A stretch of 12,653 bases of DNA from CAYJXK01 sp964374115. GTDB lineage: Bacteria > Patescibacteriota > Patescibacteriia > Magasanikbacterales > UBA922. Both the position numbers and the translations under genes were made by a program. The stretch is taken from NCBI GenBank assembly GCA_964374115.1, contig CAYJXK010000029.1:1-12653 (forward strand), given 5' to 3'. Below are positions 1 to 6,800 of the stretch, in pieces (position 1 is the stretch's first letter; every line of letters starts with the position of its first letter). The notes beneath the pieces were generated by a model that was not told the origin of the DNA, did not search any database, and saw nothing but the letters and a program-made list of their open reading frames with translations.

Positions 1-12
1 TCTGACTCAAAA

Positions 13-321
13 TCATACCGTGTATTCGTTAAGGTACGTGTTAAGAGTCAGTAAATCGATCTCCTTTTTTGTAATCTCTTCGCCACCTTCTTCAATTTTT
101 TTCATCACGCTTTCTCTATCTGCCGTGATAATATATCGAGTATCATCAATCGCGACATTGGGTGATCTGCCACAAAACCCCAAACACCCGCACCAATCAA
201 GATCAATGTTATCATTCCTCTCCCCCGGATTCAAGCCAGTGGCCTTTTCGATCGTCTCCATAATCCGGTGAGAGCCAAACACCGTGCAAGAGTGAGAAGA
301 GCAGACGCGAATCTTTTTCAT
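13..321 (-). CDS. NuoE-like thioredoxin-fold [2Fe-2S] ferredoxin
   Basis: Predicted 102-residue soluble protein resembling the 24-kDa NADH dehydrogenase subunit (NuoE) [2Fe-2S] domain without its N-terminal helical part. Four ligand cysteines are visible: Cys7 and Cys12 (C-X4-C, VCSSHSC) and Cys46 and Cys50 (CLGFCGRSPNV, C-X3-C), the NuoE spacing; an additional Cys44 precedes the second pair. The ATG at 321 is chosen because it overlaps the stop of the upstream sufT-like gene by 4 bp (ATGA); a longer frame upstream would run into that gene. It is the last gene of the SUF operon inside the window. Role inferred: electron donor or client/carrier protein for Fe-S assembly, possibly served by the reductase at 6030-6728. 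Family assignment is firm, physiological role is not. Confidence 0.85.
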   Translation of the reverse strand: MKKIRVCSSHSCTVFGSHRIMETIEKATGLNPGERNDNIDLDWCGCLGFCGRSPNVAIDDTRYIITADRESVMKKIEEGGEEITKKEIDLLTLNTYLNEYTV

Positions 322-605
322 ACTCCCAGCATTTCTCTTAGGTTCTCCGGTGGTTTCCAAGACGGATCAAACGTGATCTCAACCTCGGCTTTTTTGAATC
401 CAATATCATGCATCGCATTCGTCACCTCGGCATTGAGCGCCGGTCCATACGGGCACAAGGGCGTCGTGTATGTCATAGAAATTTTTACCGCGTCATCACT
501 CTCGATTTGAATAGTATAAATGAGACCAAGAGTCCACAGATCCAAGCCAATTTCAGGATCAATAATGGTTTTGAGTTCTTCAATAATGCGTTCTTTTGTC
601 ACCAT
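318..605 (-). CDS. sufT: MIP18/DUF59 family Fe-S assembly protein (SufT-like)
   Basis: 95-residue single-domain protein of the MIP18/PaaD/SufT (DUF59) family, which helps in maturation or delivery of Fe-S clusters to client proteins. The family signature DPEIGLDLWTLGLIY spans residues 16-30, and the TTPLCPYGPAL segment near residues 47-57 carries the conserved cysteine. The length is typical of the single-domain form. It starts 11 nt after the sufC stop and overlaps the following ferredoxin gene by 4 bp, so it is surely cotranscribed and probably translationally coupled. No long N- or C-terminal extension as in SufT fused forms. The symbol is given because of the SUF operon context; stand-alone family members outside SUF operons have other names. 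Confidence 0.88.
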   Translation of the reverse strand: MVTKERIIEELKTIIDPEIGLDLWTLGLIYTIQIESDDAVKISMTYTTPLCPYGPALNAEVTNAMHDIGFKKAEVEITFDPSWKPPENLREMLGV

Positions 606-616
606 ACTATATCTCT

Positions 617-1336
617 TTATGTGGTATAGCCGTCTGTGTCAATCTGTCGCGCCATCTCGGCCCCACCATTCTTCACAATGCTCCCACCCATCATCATATG
701 TACCACATCAGGTATCACATATTCAAGAAGTCGAGAATAGTGTGTAATAAGGAGAATCCCCTTGTCCTTACTTCGAAATGTATTGATTCCTTCAGCGACC
801 ACTTTGAGCGCATCCACATCAAGCCCCGAGTCAGTCTCATCAAGAATAGCATACATAGGATTCAAAAGTAAAAGTTGCAATATCTCGAGTCGTTTTTTTT
901 CTCCTCCGGAAAATCCAACATACAATTCTCGAGACGCGAATGATGTGTCCATATGCAAATCCTTCATACGGGCGGTCAGGCGCTGAAAAAATTTTACTGG
1001 ATGTTGTTTTTTGCCCTCTTTTGATTCAATGGCCGCACGAAGAAAACGATTCACCGTAACTCCTGGAATTTCAGGAACATACTGCTGTGACAAAAACAGT
1101 CCTTTTTTAGCTCGCTGATGCGGTTTTGCATCCGTGATGTCTTCGCCGTCTATTCGAATCTTACCATTCGTAATGGTATAGATTGGATGCCCCATAAGCG
1201 TATTTGCAAGCGTAGACTTTCCAGATCCATTTGGACCCATGATCGCGTGCACTTTACCTTTTGGAATGGTAAAACTCAAATCATGAAGGATTTCTTTGCT
1301 TTCAACCCTGACAGAAAGATGATTAATTTCGAGCAT
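617..1336 (-). CDS. sufC: SufC, ABC-type ATPase of the Fe-S assembly complex
   Basis: 239-residue ATPase that powers the SufB-containing scaffold complex in the cytoplasm. All ABC motifs are present: Walker A GPNGSGKS (34-41), Q-loop SQQ (83-85), signature FSGGEKKR (142-149), Walker B with catalytic Glu167 in AILDETDSGLD (SufC-typical), and H-loop His199 (ITHYSR). The length is close to the usual ~245. The ATG at 1336 overlaps the sufE stop by 14 bp. No membrane segment or permease is nearby, as expected for SufC rather than a transporter ATPase. It would pair here with a SufB homodimer, because no SufD gene is visible in the operon. Confidence 0.97.
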   Translation of the reverse strand: MLEINHLSVRVESKEILHDLSFTIPKGKVHAIMGPNGSGKSTLANTLMGHPIYTITNGKIRIDGEDITDAKPHQRAKKGLFLSQQYVPEIPGVTVNRFLRAAIESKEGKKQHPVKFFQRLTARMKDLHMDTSFASRELYVGFSGGEKKRLEILQLLLLNPMYAILDETDSGLDVDALKVVAEGINTFRSKDKGILLITHYSRLLEYVIPDVVHMMMGGSIVKNGGAEMARQIDTDGYTT

Positions 1337-1736
1337 ACTGAATTCTTTGTATCATCTCGGAGAGCCCATTGGCGCGATTGGGACTAAGATGCATCAAGAT
1401 ATCTAGTTCTTCAAGAAAATGAAAACTTTCTTTGCGAAGTTCCTGTTTGGAGCTTCCTGAGTATAAAAAACGCAAAGTAGCAATAATTCCTTTTGTGATA
1501 AGCGCTGCCGCATCCCCGGTGATTTCAATTTTTTTACCCTGCTCTCTCACCACGAACCAGGCATCAGATTGGCAGCCAGATACATAGGTGACATCATTTT
1601 TTTGTGCATCAGAGAAAGGAGGGAGGTCTTTCCCCATTTCGATAAGATATGAGAAACGATCTTCCCAAGTGGGAAGAACGGAAAAAGATTCTTTGATCTG
1701 TTGTTTTCGCTGTTCAAGTGTTGGCGCGTCGTCCAT
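1323..1736 (-). CDS. sufE: SufE, sulfur acceptor for SufS
   Basis: 137-residue SufE-family protein that accepts persulfide sulfur from SufS and passes it to the SufB scaffold. The active-site loop YVSGCQSDAW (51-60) carries the catalytic Cys55 in the canonical G-C-Q-S context. The length matches E. coli SufE (~138). Position immediately after sufS (4 nt gap) and overlapping sufC by 14 bp supports a direct SufS partner role. Because SufE rather than the zinc-dependent SufU is used, the SufS here should depend on SufE; it lacks the features of SufU (conserved Asp and three Cys). Confidence 0.95.
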   Translation of the reverse strand: MDDAPTLEQRKQQIKESFSVLPTWEDRFSYLIEMGKDLPPFSDAQKNDVTYVSGCQSDAWFVVREQGKKIEITGDAAALITKGIIATLRFLYSGSSKQELRKESFHFLEELDILMHLSPNRANGLSEMIQRIQYARN

Positions 1737-1740
1737 AGAT

Positions 1741-2997
1741 TTAAAATTTGAGATGTTTGACCATCTGATTGAGAAATTCCACCAAGGCGTCTACATCTTC
1801 TCTGGAATTATAAATTCCGAATGATGCCCGCACAACTCCTGACAGATTCAGATGATGCATCAATGGGTACGCGCAATGGTGACCACTGCGCACACAGATA
1901 TTTTGTTTTGCAAGATACAAGGCAATATCCGCATGGTGCATGCCATCAATGCCAAAAGAAATAATGGAGCCGCGGGGAAAGCTGACCGGTCCAATGAATC
2001 GCAAACCGGAAATTTTTCCTAATTTCTGGAACGCATAGGCAGTCATATCCTCCTCATATTTTTGAATGGTCTCCAATCCAATACCAGAGAGAAAATCAAC
2101 AGCGGCACTCAGTCCAATTGCTTCGGCAATAGGTGGTGTGCCCGGTTCTAAACAATAAGGAATTTCATTCCATGTTGCGTCTGTGTATGTGGCGTCACTC
2201 ACCATTCCACCGCCAAATATGACAGGTTCTAACGTCTCTAGAAGCTGTTTTTTGACATACAGTATCCCTATACCGGTTGGACCATACATCTTGTGGGAAG
2301 ATATGACAAGCGCGTCGCAATCCAATATTTTTACGTCAATCGGCATATGCCCAATTGCTTGAGCTGCGTCTATAATCGTGGTTGCTCCAACCTCTTTCGC
2401 GCGCTTGATAATCGCCTCAACTGGAGATACAGTTCCCAGCACATTCGAAATCAAGCTAAAACTGACAATCTTGGTTTTTTCATCAATGCAGTCACGGATT
2501 GAATTCAAATCAGATTCAAATTTTTTTATCTCTATGTACCGCAATCTTTCGCTATTATTTTTTACTATCTGTTGCCATGGAATAAGATTCGCATGATGCT
2601 CATATCGAGTCAAAGCAACGTTACCTCCCTCCCACACCCTGTCTTGAAGCATCTGTGCGAGCATATTCAGCCCATATGTCGCACTCGGGACGAAAATAAT
2701 TTCCTCTCGATCAGCATTCAAAAACCGAGCTACTTTATCACGAGCTGTTTCATATGCTGCCGTTGCCTCTTCGGCAAGTCCATATGTGGCCCGATGCACA
2801 TTAGATCGCGATTGAACATAATAATTGTTCATTGCGTCAATGACACTTTGGGGAGTTTGGGTTGTTGCGGCAGAATCAAGATAGACCAAATTTGGGTGGT
2901 GTTGGAATATCGGAAAAAAGTGTTTCATACATTGTAGAACATACGCGTTTGCCGATGGCAAACGCGTATGTTCTACATTTGTATCAAGCGATGGCAT
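1741..2997 (-). CDS. sufS: SufS, class II cysteine desulfurase, with a palindrome-encoded N-terminal insert
   Basis: PLP-dependent desulfurase releasing sulfur from cysteine as enzyme-bound persulfide. Counting from the internal Met at 2928, the PLP lysine is Lys213 (SSHKMYGPTG) and the catalytic cysteine is Cys352 (RSGHHCAYP), both in class II context. The start is placed at ATG 2997, which overlaps the sufB stop by 14 bp and has GGAG (3008-3005) 7 nt upstream; the protein is then 418 residues. The alternative ATG 2928 (395 residues) has no visible SD site and is preceded almost directly by a perfect 21-bp stem. With the 2997 start, that 45-bp palindrome is translated in frame as about 15 extra residues (roughly residues 9-23); deleting it restores an N-terminus of normal family length before FPIF. 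Confidence 0.95.
   Translation of the reverse strand: MPSLDTNVEHTRLPSANAYVLQCMKHFFPIFQHHPNLVYLDSAATTQTPQSVIDAMNNYYVQSRSNVHRATYGLAEEATAAYETARDKVARFLNADREEIIFVPSATYGLNMLAQMLQDRVWEGGNVALTRYEHHANLIPWQQIVKNNSERLRYIEIKKFESDLNSIRDCIDEKTKIVSFSLISNVLGTVSPVEAIIKRAKEVGATTIIDAAQAIGHMPIDVKILDCDALVISSHKMYGPTGIGILYVKKQLLETLEPVIFGGGMVSDATYTDATWNEIPYCLEPGTPPIAEAIGLSAAVDFLSGIGLETIQKYEEDMTAYAFQKLGKISGLRFIGPVSFPRGSIISFGIDGMHHADIALYLAKQNICVRSGHHCAYPLMHHLNLSGVVRASFGIYNSREDVDALVEFLNQMVKHLKF
2933..2977. repeat. Palindromic element copy 1: perfect 21-bp stem, 3-nt loop, in frame within sufS
   Basis: Arms 2933-2953 and 2957-2977 are perfectly complementary around the loop GAT (2954-2956). The core ACATACGCGTTTGCC recurs at 7402-7416. 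Its 45-nt length is a multiple of three, and no stop codon occurs in the sufS frame. The flanks carry a near-direct repeat, ACAAATGT before and ACAATGT after on the minus strand, overlapping the element ends; this could be a target duplication but is too short to be sure. No T-tract follows on either strand, which argues against an intrinsic terminator. Confidence 0.9.
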
Positions 2998-4384
2998 CAC
3001 TCATCTCCATTTCGATAAGTTTATTTAACTCCACCGCATATTCGAGCGGTAATGCTTTCGACAGTGGCTCGATAAAACCACTCACAATAAGCTGTATTGC
3101 CTGCTCTTCTGTCAACCCTCGACTGGTTAAGTAAAACAATTGTTCATCGCCAATTTTTCCAATCCGCGCCTCGTGTGCCGCGCTTACGTCATTTGTTTCA
3201 ATTTTCAAGGCTGGAAATGTGTCGGCCACAGATTGTTCATCGAGAAGCAGGGCATCGCACGTCATAGAACAGGTGCTTTGTACCGCTTTTTTTGTGACCC
3301 GCATAAGTCCGCGAAAAATCGCTTTGCCCCCACCCACAGAGATGGAGCGAGAATGAATGGTGGACGACGTGTTCGGCGCGGTATGAATGGTTTTGCCGCC
3401 GGTGTCCTGAATCTGCCCCGGGCCAGCAAAGGCAATACTTAAATTATTTGACGTCGCTCCTCTGCCGCGCAATATCGAACATGGATACAACATGGTGACC
3501 CCGGATCCCATATTGCCGCTCACCCATTCCAGTGACCCATCAGCGTCCACAAGCCCGCGTTTGGTATTGAGATTATACGTATTCTTTGACCAGTTTTCGA
3601 TTGAATAATATTTGACATGGGCACTGGCACACACAAAAATTTCGACACAGCCAGCGTGGAGCGCGTTTTTGTTGTAGCGCGGCGCAGAACAACCCTCAAT
3701 ATATGATATTTCACTCCCTTCGTCCGCGATAATGAGCGTGTGTTCGAACTGTCCTCCGCCTTCGGCATTCATGCGAAAATACGCTTGCAAGGGTAAATCA
3801 ACTTTTAGACCTTTGGGAACATAGATAAACGTACCTCCGCTCCAGACGGCCGCGTGAAGCATCGCGAATTTGTGATCATTGATTGGGACACACGAAGTCA
3901 TAAAATGTTTTTTGATCAGTTCTTGGTGTTCATGAAGCGCCACGTCCATATTTTCAAAAATCACGCCTTTCTTTTTTAGATCATCTCGAATATTGTGATA
4001 AACAACATCAGAGTCATACTGCGCGCCAACTCCGGCAAGTGCTTTTTTCTCTGCTTCAGGAATACCCAATCGATCAAATGTTTTTTTAATATCCGAGGGT
4101 ACATCTTCCCACGTTTTCGCTTCTGTCGTGTGTGGACGCACAAAGTAAACAATCTCATCAAGATTCAGATAAGACAGATCGGGTCCCCATGTGGGTAGTG
4201 GCGTTTTTTGAAACAATTCAAACGCTTTGAGACGTTTTTCGAGCATCCACATGGGTTCGTTCTTCTGTGAAGAAATTTCTCGAATGACGTCTTCACTGAG
4301 CCCGGGCTCTGCTTTATATTTCGAAGCATCCGGATTAGCGGTATCGTAGAGGGCGCGATTGATTGTTATCGGTGTCGTTTTCAT
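2984..4384 (-). CDS. sufB: SufB, Fe-S cluster scaffold
   Basis: 466-residue beta-helix scaffold on which Fe-S clusters are assembled with SufC. SufB hallmarks include EGCSAP (230-235), the run CDALLLDEQSVADTFP (376-391), HEA (404-406) and IGDEQLFYLTSRGLTEEQA (411-429). At the position aligned by eye with E. coli SufB Cys405 there is Ser385, as I recall for Firmicute-type SufB; the conserved Glu405 in HEA is kept. The ATG at 4384 overlaps the iscS stop by 4 bp (ATGA). The SufB-type C-terminal half, ending FIEPLSKALPLEYAVELNKLI, distinguishes it from SufD. With no sufD in the operon, a SufB2C2 complex is the likely assembly. Confidence 0.96.
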   Translation of the reverse strand: MKTTPITINRALYDTANPDASKYKAEPGLSEDVIREISSQKNEPMWMLEKRLKAFELFQKTPLPTWGPDLSYLNLDEIVYFVRPHTTEAKTWEDVPSDIKKTFDRLGIPEAEKKALAGVGAQYDSDVVYHNIRDDLKKKGVIFENMDVALHEHQELIKKHFMTSCVPINDHKFAMLHAAVWSGGTFIYVPKGLKVDLPLQAYFRMNAEGGGQFEHTLIIADEGSEISYIEGCSAPRYNKNALHAGCVEIFVCASAHVKYYSIENWSKNTYNLNTKRGLVDADGSLEWVSGNMGSGVTMLYPCSILRGRGATSNNLSIAFAGPGQIQDTGGKTIHTAPNTSSTIHSRSISVGGGKAIFRGLMRVTKKAVQSTCSMTCDALLLDEQSVADTFPALKIETNDVSAAHEARIGKIGDEQLFYLTSRGLTEEQAIQLIVSGFIEPLSKALPLEYAVELNKLIEMEMSDAIA

Positions 4385-5586
4385 ATTTTTTTCGCGAACA
4401 TCTCTGTATATCTGTTAACCTCCACAATCTTCGGTAAATATTTCATCACATAATCGATATCTTGTTTTGTGGTACTTCTTCCTAGCGTAAATCGCACGCT
4501 CCCTTTTATTTCTTCCTCAGATAATCCAATAGCGCGAAGCACATGCGATGATTCATTTTTGTTGGTCGCACATGCGGCTCCAGTTGATGCGGCAATTCCA
4601 TACGCATCGAGATATAATACCAATGCTTCTCCATCAACGCCACGAAATACTATATTGAGGTTGTTTGGGAGGCGGTGTAGTGAACCGTTGAGAGCAACAT
4701 CAGGAATACGCTTTTGAATTTCTTTCCAAAAATACAGCGAAAGGGCTCTCAGTCGTTTTGTCTCTCTCTCCCGAAGTTTTTCTGTTTTTTGGACCGCACG
4801 ACCGAGGCCAACAATCCCCGTGACGTTTTCGGTGCCACTCCGGAAACCCTCCTCTTGCCCGCCGCCGTATGTGAGGGGCTGGAGCGGAATACCTCGACGT
4901 TTGTAGAGGACACCCACGCCTTTGGGGCCATATATCTTACTCGCATTGAAACTGACAAAATCCGCGTGAAGCCCATCAACAGAAAGTGGAAAATAATTCA
5001 ATGCCTGCGATGCGTCCACGTGAAAGTATGGCGTACGTGTCTTGTGTTGTTTCCTCCATCCAAGGATCATCCTTCCCATCGCGGGAACAGGCTGGATACT
5101 CCCAATCTCATTATTCGCATACATGAGAGAAACGAGGACGGTATTTTTCTTGAATGCTTTTTTGAATGCTTCGACAGAAACAATGCCTTCTCGATTCGGC
5201 ATAAGATACGTGACAGACCATCCCGCTCTTTCCATGTGTCGAATGGGTTCGAGGACAGACGGGTGCTCGATCGCACTCGTGATAATGTGGCCTTTTTTGC
5301 CACAGACTCCAAATAGCGCTATATTTGCCGACTCTGTCACGCTGCCCGTAAAAATAATTGTATCCGGAGTTGTGTGCAGTGCGTCTGCTACACACGTTCG
5401 TGCGTTTTCAATGGCATGGCTCACGATTTTTGCCTTTTGATAGAGCGATCCCGGATTGCCAAATTGTTTTGTATAATATGGCAAGAGCGCTCGTAGCGCA
5501 GATGAGTCTGTCGGTGTTGCCGCGGCATGATCAAGATATACGAACCGAATTCTTTTTGCTTTTTTTGGCAACGTAGGAATGAACAT
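4381..5586 (-). CDS. iscS: Class I cysteine desulfurase (IscS/NifS type)
   Basis: 401-residue PLP enzyme that removes sulfur from cysteine. Seen: LDHAAATP (18-25), EHPS with His108, YANNEIG (156-162), HVDASQ with Asp191, PLP-binding Lys217 (FNASKIYGPKGVG) and the catalytic Cys339 in the class I mobile loop STGAACATNKNESSHVL (334-350), closer to NifS wording than to E. coli IscS. The ATG at 5586 is selected: it lies 1 nt after the rrf2 stop (TGATATG); an upstream in-frame start would overlap rrf2 by ~47 bp. Its loss of an accompanying IscU and location directly before sufB are notable, since the operon also codes for SufS. It may serve tRNA thiolation or be a second sulfur source for SufB. Confidence 0.93.
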   Translation of the reverse strand: MFIPTLPKKAKRIRFVYLDHAAATPTDSSALRALLPYYTKQFGNPGSLYQKAKIVSHAIENARTCVADALHTTPDTIIFTGSVTESANIALFGVCGKKGHIITSAIEHPSVLEPIRHMERAGWSVTYLMPNREGIVSVEAFKKAFKKNTVLVSLMYANNEIGSIQPVPAMGRMILGWRKQHKTRTPYFHVDASQALNYFPLSVDGLHADFVSFNASKIYGPKGVGVLYKRRGIPLQPLTYGGGQEEGFRSGTENVTGIVGLGRAVQKTEKLRERETKRLRALSLYFWKEIQKRIPDVALNGSLHRLPNNLNIVFRGVDGEALVLYLDAYGIAASTGAACATNKNESSHVLRAIGLSEEEIKGSVRFTLGRSTTKQDIDYVMKYLPKIVEVNRYTEMFAKKI

Positions 5587-5587
5587 A

Positions 5588-5974
5588 TCATTTCGCAATA
5601 GGAGTACGCGAGAGCATATTAAGGAATTGCTCATTCAATTTTTCAAACAATGGTTTTACATCACAGGCAGTTTCTTTGTGGCATTTTTTTCCAGGAGTAT
5701 GACAAGTGGTTATACCAATTGGTCCAGAAATGATATCAATCAATTCTTTGAGAGAAAGCCCGCTAATCTCTCGAATGAGCGTATATCCGCCTTTGGACCC
5801 TTGATCTGCCTGAATGAATCCAGCATGTTTTAATTTACGAGCAATTTGTTGTAAAAATAAAAAGGAAATCTGAAGCTCTCGCGCACAGATTCGGAGAGAA
5901 AGTGGTATACTTTGTTTCTCGAGAAATCGAAGAAATTGAATCGCGTAATCAACTTCTCGCGGTATCTTGATCAT
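5588..5974 (-). CDS. Rrf2-family Fe-S sensing transcription regulator (IscR-like)
   Basis: 128-residue winged-helix protein of the Rrf2 family. The N-terminal helix IPREVDYAIQFLRFL (4-18), the recognition-helix region SFLFLQQIARKLKHAGFI (37-54) and the wing GSKGGYTL (59-66) are family-typical. Three cysteines, Cys91, Cys98 and Cys104 (C-X6-C-X5-C), are placed where IscR and related regulators bind a [2Fe-2S] or [4Fe-4S] cluster. ATG 5974 is preferred to TTG 5983 because family proteins begin about here; the predicted transcript start would leave only about 10 nt of leader. As first gene of the SUF operon and next to a 27-bp dyad, it is very likely an autoregulator of the operon. Confidence 0.93.
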   Translation of the reverse strand: MIKIPREVDYAIQFLRFLEKQSIPLSLRICARELQISFLFLQQIARKLKHAGFIQADQGSKGGYTLIREISGLSLKELIDIISGPIGITTCHTPGKKCHKETACDVKPLFEKLNEQFLNMLSRTPIAK

Positions 5975-5988
5975 AGAGAGCAACGTAT

Positions 5989-6015
5989 GATATCATACTA
6001 GCTCAGTATGATATC
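5989..6015. promoter_or_regulatory. 27-bp perfect dyad, candidate Rrf2 operator
   Basis: GATATCATACT (5989-5999) and AGTATGATATC (6005-6015) are exact reverse complements separated by AGCTC. The left side is also contained in a self-complementary 14-mer, GTATGATATCATAC (5985-5998), and GTATGATATC recurs at 6006-6015, 21 bp away, about two helical turns. It lies between the divergent rrf2 and reductase genes and covers the core promoter of rrf2. Size and symmetry suit a dimeric winged-helix regulator of the Rrf2 type; assignment to the adjacent regulator is inference. Confidence 0.75.
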
Positions 6016-6019
6016 TCAA
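5992..6019 (-). promoter_or_regulatory. Sigma-70-like promoter of the SUF operon
   Basis: On the minus strand, TTGAGA (6019-6014), a 16-nt spacer and TATGAT (5997-5992) form a good -35/-10 pair. Initiation would be expected near 5985, roughly 10 nt before the rrf2 ATG. The dyad 5989-6015 fills the space between both hexamers, so a bound repressor would exclude RNA polymerase. Confidence 0.65.
6007..6012 (+). promoter_or_regulatory. Possible -10 element for the divergent reductase gene
   Basis: TATGAT at 6007-6012 sits 17 nt before the ATG at 6030 and lies in the right half of the dyad. There is no good -35 hexamer at the expected distance, so the promoter may be weak or activator-dependent. 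The predicted leader is only about 11 nt with no SD site. Confidence 0.4.
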
Positions 6020-6029
6020 ATTTCCTTCT

Positions 6030-6728
6030 ATGTCAACATCCCCTCTTTCTCGATTCAACATCACGCTTCTCTCCAAGAAATTTCTTACGAGAGATATTCT
6101 AATTTTACGCTTTGCTCAGCCAAAAAATTTCTCATTTACCCCAGGACAATTCATCCAGTTTTTGGTCCCTACTGAGGGGCAAACTCTCCTTCGTCCTTAT
6201 TCTCTATCCTCTCTCTCTACAGATCCATTTTTGGAATTTTGTGCAAAAATTTTACCACAGGGGGTTGCGTCTACCTATTTTCTTGGGTTGACAGAAGGAG
6301 ACCGCGCAACCATCCAAGGTCCCCGCGGTACATTTGTGTGTCTTCCTGACTCCTCTCAGAACTATTTTGTTGCCACAGGCGCTGGGATTGCTCCCATTAT
6401 GGCTATCATACGACATCTGTTAGAGATAGAAAAAAAACAAGAGCCTCTCATACTCCTGTTTGGATGCCGATATGCAGAAGATATTTTTTGGATTGACCGA
6501 TTGGATGAATTGCAAAAAAAATTTCCTCACTTCGCGTATACGCTTACGCTTTCCCGTCCCTCGCCTGATTGGCAGGGCGTGAAAGGACGAGTGTCAGAAC
6601 ATCTCAATGATATATCTCTCTCTTCGGAATATTATCTGTGTGGAAGCGCCGATATGGTAAAAGATACGCGGACATTGCTCATAAACAAAGGCGTACCGCC
6701 GAGAAATATTCATTTTGAGATATTTTGA
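6030..6728 (+). CDS. FAD/NAD(P)-binding oxidoreductase (ferredoxin/flavodoxin-NADP reductase-like)
   Basis: 232-residue two-domain flavoprotein. The FAD domain carries RPYSLSS (55-61; Arg and Ser bind flavin phosphates) and GPRGTF (97-102). The NAD(P) domain carries ATGAGIAPIM (115-124), LFGCR (143-147) and YLCGSADMV (202-210), and the chain ends FEIF. It has no fused ferredoxin or heme domain and no signal peptide, so it should hand electrons to a separate cytoplasmic carrier. It is divergent from the SUF operon and shares its regulatory gap, which suggests reducing power for Fe-S assembly or repair, perhaps through the NuoE-like ferredoxin at 13-321. It converges with the exonuclease gene downstream. 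Exact electron acceptor cannot be read from sequence. Confidence 0.9.
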   Translation: MSTSPLSRFNITLLSKKFLTRDILILRFAQPKNFSFTPGQFIQFLVPTEGQTLLRPYSLSSLSTDPFLEFCAKILPQGVASTYFLGLTEGDRATIQGPRGTFVCLPDSSQNYFVATGAGIAPIMAIIRHLLEIEKKQEPLILLFGCRYAEDIFWIDRLDELQKKFPHFAYTLTLSRPSPDWQGVKGRVSEHLNDISLSSEYYLCGSADMVKDTRTLLINKGVPPRNIHFEIF

Positions 6729-6730
6729 AC

Positions 6731-6790
6731 TATTGACCTTGCACAATTGCATGAACAAGTAAAAATGAGGGTGATTGTAAAAGGTCAATA
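6731..6790. repeat. Imperfect inverted repeat in the convergent gap
   Basis: TATTGACCTT (6731-6740) and AAGGTCAATA (6781-6790) are perfect 10-bp arms. After a 2x2 mismatch the pairing resumes between 6743-6750 and 6771-6778 (six Watson-Crick, two G-U), leaving a 20-nt loop. It begins 3 nt after the reductase stop and ends 10 nt before the exonuclease stop. It may act as a bidirectional transcript end or 3' stabiliser for both genes, but it has no T-tract and is not a canonical terminator. Confidence 0.6.
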
Positions 6791-6800
6791 AGAGCCTGTC

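Noticed and set aside
2933..2977. Palindrome as intrinsic transcription terminator between sufB and sufS
   Set aside because: No T-run follows on either strand, and terminating here would cut off sufS, sufE and sufC inside an otherwise continuous operon.
4714..5316. 200-codon open frame on the plus strand
   Set aside because: It is entirely antisense to the well-supported cysteine desulfurase gene and shows no recognisable domain; a frame shadow.
5588..5983. TTG 5983 as rrf2 start
   Set aside because: It would add only MLS before the family-typical MIKIPREVDYA and would be at or before the predicted transcript start; ATG 5974 is simpler.
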